Source of the DNA: Candidatus Helarchaeota archaeon
GTDB lineage: Archaea > Asgardarchaeota > Lokiarchaeia > Helarchaeales > HEL-GB-A
Assembly: GCA_013375455.1 (NCBI GenBank)
Contig: JABXJT010000096.1
Location: forward strand, 1 to 18,346
DNA: 18,346 nucleotides
Direction: 5' to 3'
Shown here: positions 8,838 to 14,593 of the stretch, piece after piece
Numbering within the stretch: the first letter of the stretch is position 1
Layout of the letters: every line of letters starts with the position of its first letter
Notes under the pieces: model-generated
Databases searched by the model: none
The model's input: only the letters and a program-made list of their open reading frames with translations
Told to the model about the DNA's origin: nothing
Translations under genes and position numbers: made by a program

Positions 8838-8858
8838 AATCCTATAATTTCTAGGATT
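8838..8858 (-). promoter_or_regulatory. Inverted repeat before the small acidic gene, candidate operator
   Basis: AATCCTA and TAGGATT are perfect 7-base inverted halves with a 7-base spacer. The repeat overlaps a TATA-like TTATTAA (minus strand, about 8833-8839), with the start codon about 40 bases downstream. A regulator bound here would cover the promoter. Confidence 0.4.
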
Positions 8859-8899
8859 CATAAAATTTCGTATAGATCTCAACATAAGGGCGTAAGAAC

Positions 8900-8925
8900 A
8901 AAAAAATACTAGATTGTTAAAAAAA
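8900..8925 (-). terminator. Tandem oligo-T terminators after the FAD-linked oxidase
   Basis: Two tracts of seven T on the minus strand (8919-8925 and 8900-8906) lie about 30 and 50 bases past the stop of the flavoprotein gene. Paired T tracts are a usual archaeal terminator. Confidence 0.5.
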
Positions 8926-8954
8926 GAGGAATTATAACGTAGTTATAGAATTAT

Positions 8955-10409
8955 TTAACCTAGAAATTTACCAGGGTTCATAATGCCATTGGGATCTAGG
9001 AGATCTTTGATCTTTTTAAGTAAATCCCCGGTTTCACCAGATCTTTCGAGAGTAATATCAAGAACTGTAGCGTAAGGACGGAACCAAGAATAGATATATT
9101 TTCGATTCAATATTGTTTCAATACATTCCTTACTAAAGGATCTGAGATTATCTATTACGCCAGGTTCAGTCTGATCAACAAATAGTTCTCCTTCTGAATA
9201 TGTTAGTTGACCTGACCAATTGTGAGGACCTGACTTCGTTGGGGTCGAAACAAATGAAACAATATCCCTATCAAATCCATGTTTTTCCCCAATATCTTTG
9301 AACATCTCAAAGATGTCTGCTCCATTACTCATTGGATGGAAAAAAGCTAAAGCAAAATAGTATCCCATCTTCAGCATCCCTGTCACATTTCTACCCCCCA
9401 TAAATTCTTCGGGGTCCATTGCAGTCGCACCTTCAACATCATCCGCTCTCAAATCTCTATCTGGCGGGATGCGCTTTGCCAATTTATCTAATTTGCGTAC
9501 TTTAAGTTCAAAATCTTCCTCAGTCCCTTCGATTAATAAGGCAAATGTGCAAACAGGAAATGATTTCTTTGGGACTTTCGCTTTAATTTGCCTCCGGGTA
9601 AACCCTGTTATAACTGCGAGAGCAATCCAATCTATAAGCCATAGCAAGGAGGGGACCTCCAGTTTCATCAGCTCAATCGCGAAGTCTTGAGCTTTTCGCC
9701 AGTCATTGAACCCCATAGGCATCAATTGTTGTCTTTCAGGTAAATCATAGAGCTTCACTGTCATTTCAGTGATAACACCAAAAGCCCCTGGGACACCCAT
9801 AAAAAGACCAGTCAAATCAGGTCCGAAATACCGGCAATGAGGACCGTAGGATGTCGAGATAGCAGAACTCCCAGTTCGGATCGTCTGTCCAGTCGGTAGC
9901 TCAACCTCCATTGAAAGAACATGATCTATACCATCTTGTGGATTATTATGATATACACCTCGCAACATGTAATTGGCAAACGCACTACACGTGGCTGGTG
10001 CCCCTGGAATCGCGGGACGAACACCCTTCTTCCTACAAGCCGCAACTAACTGTCCAAGACTTACCCCTGGCTCAATCGTGGCAGTCATCATATCCACGTT
10101 TATTTCCTTAATCGTATTCAGACTTTTCATATCCAGCAAGATGCTCCCAGGTTGTGTTGGAATGCATAAGCCCCGAATATTGACACCCTGTCCCAAAGGA
10201 ACAATAGGGACCTTATTCTCATTCGCAATCTTCAAAATCTCTCGAATTTCTTCTGTTTTTGTTGGTCTTACAACATACCCTGGTTGCTTGGGCTCATTGA
10301 ACATGTAATTTTGGTCTCTTGAATAGGCTTGGCAAACAGCTACACTCATAGAAGCGTTCGAATCGCCAACAATTCCTTTTAAAGCCTTTATAATCGCATC
10401 AGATGCCAT
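8955..10409 (-). CDS. FAD-linked oxidase (GlcD/VAO type, PCMH domain), partner of the CCG-domain protein
   Basis: 484 residues from the ATG at 10409, which has GTGAT four bases upstream; a TTG at 10442 would add eleven residues but has no site. An FAD-binding PCMH domain spans residues ~35-220: a VVRPTKTEEI strand, the flavin loop PLGQGVNIRG, and PDLTGLFMGVPGAFGVITEM near its end. The C-terminal substrate cap follows and ends in DPNGIMNPGKFLG, the usual closing helix and strand of this family. The family includes glycolate oxidase GlcD, D-lactate dehydrogenase, and 4-cresol/vanillyl alcohol oxidases. Here a CCG-domain iron-sulfur protein is encoded nearby, as in GlcDF and Dld-HdrD pairs, so electrons probably leave the flavin through that protein. 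The substrate cannot be named: a 2-hydroxyacid is the commonest case, an aromatic alcohol is an alternative. It is followed by two T7 tracts. Confidence 0.88.
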   Translation of the reverse strand: MASDAIIKALKGIVGDSNASMSVAVCQAYSRDQNYMFNEPKQPGYVVRPTKTEEIREILKIANENKVPIVPLGQGVNIRGLCIPTQPGSILLDMKSLNTIKEINVDMMTATIEPGVSLGQLVAACRKKGVRPAIPGAPATCSAFANYMLRGVYHNNPQDGIDHVLSMEVELPTGQTIRTGSSAISTSYGPHCRYFGPDLTGLFMGVPGAFGVITEMTVKLYDLPERQQLMPMGFNDWRKAQDFAIELMKLEVPSLLWLIDWIALAVITGFTRRQIKAKVPKKSFPVCTFALLIEGTEEDFELKVRKLDKLAKRIPPDRDLRADDVEGATAMDPEEFMGGRNVTGMLKMGYYFALAFFHPMSNGADIFEMFKDIGEKHGFDRDIVSFVSTPTKSGPHNWSGQLTYSEGELFVDQTEPGVIDNLRSFSKECIETILNRKYIYSWFRPYATVLDITLERSGETGDLLKKIKDLLDPNGIMNPGKFLG

Positions 10410-10492
10410 TTTTATCACTAACCTATTATAAAATCTTAGCAAATAACGTTACAGTATTTTTCTGTAGATAAGTCTTTTCTTTGATAATTAAT

Positions 10493-11698
10493 CTACGGAA
10501 GTGTGTCTAATTCGGATCCACAAGATCTACAAAAAACATCATTACCCGCATTTTCACTACCACAATACTGACAGACCAATGGTATGGGCGCTGGAGGAAG
10601 GCTTAGCGGTTCTGGTTGTGAACCACCCATTGTTGTAATCCTACCCGTAACAGCCGAAATTTGGACCTGAAGATCTTGCGGCCGAGTAACTCCTGAACTT
10701 TCTCGCTGTGGTGCAGTGGTAGGTAATGTACTTGTTGCTAGGGGAGGGCGCCAGGGTTGCTGGGTTCCTGTCGTGGTAGTTTGCCGGCGGGTTTGCCCAT
10801 TCCGAGTTGCTGGGGGTTGGCTGCGAAATGTCTTATAGATTGCAAGGGCAATTCCTATTGCAACTATTACAATTATAATCAAGAAAATCAAAATCGCTGG
10901 ATTAAATGGTCGATAATAGTCGAAATCTAGTGTAAATGACCCTGATCCACCTGAGCGGACAACAAGTATTGCATGTTCGCCATTTTGTGATGGATTAAAA
11001 TTTGTAATCGATTCATCTGTACCATATCCCGAGGTTGTGCTAGATTCTGACCATCCATATGAGTTAGTTTCATCTCCATAACCGAGATAATAAACATATA
11101 GATCAAAATCTCCTCCACTTGGGACAGATAAATCGAATTGATATCTTTCAGAAGAAGAAAGATAGACACTATAGATTTCAATACACTCAGATGAACTTAG
11201 CGAACCTGTTGTAGAATCTCCCTCATAAAGAGATGAAGAACTGTATTCCCATTCGACGTACGCATTGCCTGAGCCAGAAGATCTATAGACTTTAGGATAA
11301 AAGTAGGAGGAGCTACTTGGTCGAAACAAAACCCAATCAAGATAACCTGACGACCTAGTCGATTGAGCTATCGAACTTGAATAACTACTACTTGCATAGA
11401 GGTATAAATTGAAATTATCCCACGAATCAACGGGTTGTACCCACACGACATGATAATATGATGAGGAGGCGTAACTGTTAGTTCGATAATAGTAATTCGA
11501 TGAGCTGAAGTATTCATAATCCGCCGAATCATGATAAAGGTATTGTGGACTGCTTGGATTAGTTGAAGATAATGATTCTAAGTGATTATTTGTTTGTATA
11601 GACTCAGTATTGTTATACTGACTAAACATAACGGCTGTTAATAAAATTGCACCTATTAAGCAGAGAATGACTGCATTTAAATTTTTAGAAGTGCCCAT
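10493..11698 (-). CDS. Membrane protein with two extracellular PPC-like domains and a cytosolic zinc ribbon
   Basis: 401 residues with helices at about 8-27 and 267-288, so the N-terminus and C-terminus are inside and the middle is outside. The outer part is very rich in Ser and Tyr and seems to be two copies of a pre-peptidase C-terminal (PPC) like beta-sandwich: residues ~61-153 (with NLYLY and GSGNAYVEW) and ~170-262 (with DFDLYVYYLG, NPSQNGEHAILVV and GSGSFTLDF). The inner part is a Thr/Pro/Gln-rich linker and a C-terminal zinc ribbon, C376-C379 and C390-C393 (CQYCGSENAGNDVFCRSCG). The start is ATG with GGGAG just upstream and a strong TATA-like box. PPC domains in secreted proteins often bind sugars or other surface polymers, and zinc ribbons bind protein or nucleic acid, so a sensor or anchor role is possible. 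Function unknown. Confidence 0.85.
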   Translation of the reverse strand: MGTSKNLNAVILCLIGAILLTAVMFSQYNNTESIQTNNHLESLSSTNPSSPQYLYHDSADYEYFSSSNYYYRTNSYASSSYYHVVWVQPVDSWDNFNLYLYASSSYSSSIAQSTRSSGYLDWVLFRPSSSSYFYPKVYRSSGSGNAYVEWEYSSSSLYEGDSTTGSLSSSECIEIYSVYLSSSERYQFDLSVPSGGDFDLYVYYLGYGDETNSYGWSESSTTSGYGTDESITNFNPSQNGEHAILVVRSGGSGSFTLDFDYYRPFNPAILIFLIIIVIVAIGIALAIYKTFRSQPPATRNGQTRRQTTTTGTQQPWRPPLATSTLPTTAPQRESSGVTRPQDLQVQISAVTGRITTMGGSQPEPLSLPPAPIPLVCQYCGSENAGNDVFCRSCGSELDTLP

Positions 11699-11712
11699 TA
11701 AGCTCCCTATCG

Positions 11713-11722
11713 CTTTTATATA
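11713..11722 (-). promoter_or_regulatory. TATA-like box for the zinc-ribbon membrane protein
   Basis: TATATAAAAG on the minus strand, 15-24 bases before the ATG at 11698. If used at the usual archaeal distance it would place the transcript start at or just inside the start codon. A second AT-rich element near 11728-11733 fits the leader better, so the exact box is open. Confidence 0.4.
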
Positions 11723-11805
11723 CTAACATATAATCAATTACCAGATAAATAGATTGTGGTTTTAATTCAATAAAAATTTGAGAAAAATACTCCAGTTGGA
11801 AAATT

Positions 11806-11814
11806 TTATTTAAT
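11806..11814 (+). promoter_or_regulatory. TATA-like box for the CoA racemase-like gene
   Basis: TTTATTTAA lies about 40 bases before the ATG at 11853. At the usual archaeal distance transcription would start near 11836, giving a leader of about 17 bases that still contains the GTGAT ribosome site. Confidence 0.35.
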
Positions 11815-11852
11815 TTTTAGAAAATTGTTAGCAATATTGGATCGTGATTTTA

Positions 11853-13040
11853 ATGGTTGATGCATTGAAAGGATTGAAAATTCTTGATTTGACGCTCCTC
11901 TTTCCAGGGCCATTCGGAACGAAAGTTTTCGCGGATTTCGGGGCAGAAGTGATTAGGATTGAGAACCGTTCACGCCCTGATGCGACTAGAGGGTTACCCC
12001 CTATCGTTGGATCCGGACGAGGACGAGAGAGTTTCTTTTACCACACGCTGAATCGAAATAAAAAAAGCTTGACCTTGAATCTCAAAAACCCCGAAGCACT
12101 TGACATTTTCTATAAACTGGCAAAAGAGGCTGATGTCATCGTTGAACAATTTAGGCCTGGGGTTGTTAAAAAGTTACGGGTTGATTATGAAACAATCAAA
12201 AAAATTAACCCACGAATCATTTATTGTTCCATTTCTGGTTACGGGCAGGACGGACCCTATCGGGATTTTCCGGGGCACGACCTGAATTACACGGCGTATG
12301 CTGGAGTTGCTGGACTGAATCAATCCCGTGAGGGAGAGCCCATTCTTCCCGGTTTACAGATTGCAGATATGGTGGGAGGCGGGTTAAATGCAGTAATTGG
12401 GATTTTAATAGCTATCTATGCACGAGAACATACTGGGAAAGGCCAATACATTGACATCTCCATGATGGAAGGAGTTCTTGGATTGAATCAAATATTTCTC
12501 GCGCAATGGCTAGCAACCAGAATCAAACCCAGTCTAAAGGACCAGCTACTCACCGGCACTCTCCCGCAATACCAGATTATGAAATGCAAGGATGGCAAAT
12601 ATTTTAGCATTGGCGCGTTAGAACCAAAATTTTATGTTGCGTTATTGCGACAAATCGGTCGAGAAGATCTCCTTCAGGGCTCAGTTTCTAAGGAAGAAAT
12701 TTTTGAAGAACTGAAAAAAACCTTCCTCACCAAGGACCGGGATACTTGGACAGAAGAAATAAACAATGCAGAGAATAACGACGCAAAAATGGTCGCTCCC
12801 GTCTATGAGGTTGATGAAGTAGAGAATGATCCCCACGTGCAAGCACGTAATTTAATTATTGATGTCGAAATACCCAATGGCACGATCAAACAAATTGGGT
12901 TTCCCATTAAACTCTCAGAAACTCCTGCTACACTTAAATTTTGTGCGCCTGCCATTGGTCAACATAATGAAGAGATTCTCGGGACTCTTGGATACTCTCC
13001 TGAGGAAGTGAAGGCATTAAGAAAAAAGAAGGTAATTTAA
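11853..13040 (+). CDS. Alpha-methylacyl-CoA racemase-like CaiB/BaiF family enzyme
   Basis: 395 residues from the ATG at 11853, preceded by GTGAT and four bases; the GTG at 11844 is part of that site. This is a class III CoA-transferase fold enzyme. The residues point to a racemase and not to a CoA-transferase: H142-D143 in GHDLNY, D172 in ADMVGGGLNA and E257 in IGALEPKFY. As I recall, the M. tuberculosis racemase uses H126, D127, D156 and E241, so all four keep the same offset of 16. The IGALEPKFY motif is also typical of animal AMACR. The reaction would be interconversion of the R and S forms of 2-methylacyl-CoA esters, as needed to break down methyl-branched or isoprenoid chains. It stands alone on this strand, with a divergent neighbour upstream and a convergent one 16 bases downstream. 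A CoA-transferase with another substrate is the alternative. Confidence 0.88.
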   Translation: MVDALKGLKILDLTLLFPGPFGTKVFADFGAEVIRIENRSRPDATRGLPPIVGSGRGRESFFYHTLNRNKKSLTLNLKNPEALDIFYKLAKEADVIVEQFRPGVVKKLRVDYETIKKINPRIIYCSISGYGQDGPYRDFPGHDLNYTAYAGVAGLNQSREGEPILPGLQIADMVGGGLNAVIGILIAIYAREHTGKGQYIDISMMEGVLGLNQIFLAQWLATRIKPSLKDQLLTGTLPQYQIMKCKDGKYFSIGALEPKFYVALLRQIGREDLLQGSVSKEEIFEELKKTFLTKDRDTWTEEINNAENNDAKMVAPVYEVDEVENDPHVQARNLIIDVEIPNGTIKQIGFPIKLSETPATLKFCAPAIGQHNEEILGTLGYSPEEVKALRKKKVI

Positions 13041-13064
13041 AATCCATTTCTTTGATTTAAAATC
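13035..13064. repeat. 10-base direct repeat carrying both stop codons of a convergent gene pair
   Basis: ATTTAAAATC occurs at 13035-13044 and again at 13055-13064. The first copy contains the stop of the racemase-like gene, the second contains the stop of the gene on the other strand. AT-rich sequence makes chance possible. Confidence 0.4.
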
Positions 13065-13503
13065 TATCTTCAGGAAGTACTAAACTCACATCTTCAAATG
13101 CACCGGGGTCTTTAGTTAATTTAGTGAGTATTTCCGTTACTTTGGCATTATCGTTCTGTACGCTATTGACGAAATCATCAGGTCTTAAACCCCTCACTGA
13201 AAAATTAAATGCATCCGTTAGAGATAGAAGAACTCCCATTTTTTCCTTTGTGTCCTTCAACGTTATTAAAATCACGGTAGTTTTTCCGTGCGGAATCGTA
13301 TCTTGTGCATCGGACTCTACCTTTTTTACATTTGGAAGTTCGTGATAATGATCTTGTTTTTTAACAACATTTGTAACATCCTCAATGACATAGCGTTCAA
13401 CAATGGGCGGTTTCATTATATCTTGCGTGTCCGTAAAACTTAGTACAATATCATCTTCTTGCCCGGACTCTACTCCTTCTAACGTGACTTTCCATTTAGT
13501 CAT
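13057..13503 (-). CDS. Protein of unknown function, about 148 residues
   Basis: Three in-frame ATGs occur at 13512, 13509 and 13503. The last is chosen because GAGATGAT, close to the full anti-Shine-Dalgarno match, ends four bases before it. I do not recognise the family. The protein has no signal, membrane helix or cysteine. Predicted strands (WKVTLEG, DIVLSFTD, TTVILITLKD, MGVLLSLTDAFNFSV) suggest a soluble beta domain, followed by a short helical C-terminus. It lies 49 bases after the stop of the three-helix membrane protein on the same strand and may be cotranscribed with it, though an AT-rich stretch between them could hold its own promoter. Confidence 0.7.
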   Translation of the reverse strand: MTKWKVTLEGVESGQEDDIVLSFTDTQDIMKPPIVERYVIEDVTNVVKKQDHYHELPNVKKVESDAQDTIPHGKTTVILITLKDTKEKMGVLLSLTDAFNFSVRGLRPDDFVNSVQNDNAKVTEILTKLTKDPGAFEDVSLVLPEDRF

Positions 13504-13552
13504 GGACATCATCTCGAGATCTTTCTTTTTTAAATTTTAATAATTTCCCTTA

Positions 13553-13840
13553 TTAAGTTTTTATGAAGTATAAGTAGCAAAACCACGCTAATTGAACGAA
13601 AAAAATAATCGCTCCGATGAGTTTGAGCCGACCTTCTTCTTGAACCGAATCTGGAAGACGCTTCATTACAGAAATATCCTTGGTTTCTGCAAGTAGATCA
13701 TCTATAAAGAAAAATAATCCGAATCCCAAATAAATTCCGCCCCAAATAAAAGCTAATTTAGAAAAAAGAAATATAGATTCAATGATCATTACAACCCCAA
13801 GCCAAAAATGATGTAACACGTATTTATTAAGGAAACTCAC
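13553..13840 (-). CDS. Small three-helix membrane protein of unknown function
   Basis: 95 residues with hydrophobic segments near residues 10-27, 29-48 and 73-93, and a loop holding DDLLAETKD between the second and third. The start is GTG with GAGAGGA six bases upstream. I recognise no family. It is the first gene of a minus-strand pair with the unknown protein at 13057-13503. A palindrome and a TATA-like element lie upstream. Confidence 0.7.
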   Translation of the reverse strand: MSFLNKYVLHHFWLGVVMIIESIFLFSKLAFIWGGIYLGFGLFFFIDDLLAETKDISVMKRLPDSVQEEGRLKLIGAIIFFVQLAWFCYLYFIKT

Positions 13841-13877
13841 GGAAATCCTCTCTATTCTAAAGTAATACGGCTTGAAA

Positions 13878-13905
13878 TTTATTATAAGTCCTTGGAATTA
13901 ATTCC
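13878..13905 (-). promoter_or_regulatory. Promoter of the three-helix protein with an adjacent 12-base palindrome
   Basis: The minus strand reads CTTATAATAAA at 13878-13888, a TATA-like box about 40 bases before the GTG at 13840. Immediately upstream, 13894-13905, is the perfect palindrome GGAATTAATTCC. It lies in the space between two divergent genes, so it could be an operator for either or both. Confidence 0.4.
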
Positions 13906-14013
13906 TTCTTTAAATTAAGTAATTTGCGTACAATTACCATTACCATCACTCTTAAATAAGAAGGTTAGTAAGCTGTAATTAGAGCATTATTTATTTTTTG
14001 CAATTTAGTTTGG

Positions 14014-14358
14014 GTGTATGAGTTGGCAACAGAAGATAGAACTAAAAAAGAGGGGAAAATTTCGGTAAACGTGCATTTTCTGGGTTTTTCTCAAGATAAT
14101 GTTGGAGTCCGAGACCTTTCAGTTAGTCTAGAAGGGCTGGTTAACCTAAAGAATTTATTGAAAGAGCTAGCAAAAAGAATCGGACCTAAATTTCATGAGT
14201 ATGTATATGACCCAAATTCAGATACTTTAAGTGACAAAAATACTATTATTATAAATGGACGCCATTACTCGGCTCTCGATGGACTAGAAACACCATTAAA
14301 AAGCGGTGATGAAATCTCCTTTTTCCCACCCCTAGGTGGTGGCTCAGTTTTTTTTTAA
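14014..14358 (+). CDS. MoaD/ThiS-family sulfur carrier-like protein with a tail after Gly-Gly
   Basis: 114 residues from GTG; a TTG at 14023 is an alternative start, and neither has a clear ribosome site, so the message may be leaderless. Residues ~16-110 form a beta-grasp fold: SVNVHFLGF, then the helix LKNLLKELAKRIG, then IIINGRHYSALDGL, then LKSGDEISFFPPLGGG, close to the standard MoaD ending. MoaD and its relatives carry sulfur as a C-terminal Gly-Gly thiocarboxylate for molybdopterin or tungstopterin synthesis. Here Gly108-Gly109-Gly110 is followed by SVFF, so the active end is buried and would need trimming. The tail is encoded by a nine-T run. The next gene is a tungsten-type AOR, which makes a tungstopterin role likely. 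A ubiquitin-like modifier is the other option. Confidence 0.85.
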   Translation: MYELATEDRTKKEGKISVNVHFLGFSQDNVGVRDLSVSLEGLVNLKNLLKELAKRIGPKFHEYVYDPNSDTLSDKNTIIINGRHYSALDGLETPLKSGDEISFFPPLGGGSVFF

Positions 14359-14408
14359 TTTTAAAATAACAAATTTTGAGATTCATTTCACGCTTTTTAG
14401 CACTTTTT
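14348..14408 (+). terminator. Oligo-T tracts at and after the end of the MoaD-like gene
   Basis: A T9 tract (14348-14356) lies in the last codons of the gene and reaches into the stop; T5 tracts follow at 14394-14398 and 14404-14408. Any of these could end the MoaD transcript before the AOR promoter. Confidence 0.4.
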
Positions 14409-14419
14409 CTTTAATAAAA

Positions 14420-14430
14420 AAGTATAAATG
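14420..14430 (+). promoter_or_regulatory. TATA-like promoter of the AOR-ferredoxin operon
   Basis: AAGTATAAATG preceded by an A-rich element. At the normal distance transcription would begin near 14452, leaving an unusually long leader of about 140 bases before the ATG at 14594. Confidence 0.45.
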
Positions 14431-14478
14431 AATAATTCCTTATTGTTTTTTAGATATTTCCAGACACTTAATAAGCGA

Positions 14479-14535
14479 AGCTTTAAGGAGTCAGCATTAA
14501 ATTAGCACAGAAAAATAATGCTGAATTGAAAAGCT
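14479..14535 (+). promoter_or_regulatory. Stem-loop in the leader of the AOR operon
   Basis: TCAGCATTA (14491-14499) pairs perfectly with TAATGCTGA (14516-14524) around a 16-base loop. Outside it, after an internal loop, AGCTTT (14479-14484) pairs with AAAGCT (14530-14535). The structure sits about 60 bases before the start codon. It may be a regulatory RNA or a protein-binding DNA dyad. Confidence 0.5.
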
Positions 14536-14593
14536 GTTAGAAGTCCTGAAAATATTGAAAAATTGATGTGTAAAATGTATTTGAGGTTATTTT

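Noticed and set aside
8955..10409. Firm call of D-lactate dehydrogenase
   Set aside because: The fold and partner fit, but the cap domain sequence does not let me choose between hydroxyacid and aromatic alcohol substrates.
10450..10466. TACAG/CTGTA inverted repeat before the flavoprotein gene
   Set aside because: Only five base pairs per arm in AT-rich DNA; too weak to list as an operator.
10927..11181. Overlapping frame of 84 residues on the same strand as the zinc-ribbon protein
   Set aside because: The zinc-ribbon frame has clear domains across this stretch; the other frame has low-complexity translation with no features.
11853..13040. Formyl-CoA transferase assignment
   Set aside because: The His-Asp, Asp and Glu set and the GALEP motif match racemases better than transferases.
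14440..14593. A bacterial Moco riboswitch
   Set aside because: The visible stems do not match that motif's layout as I know it, and it is described from bacteria. I keep only a generic structured leader.
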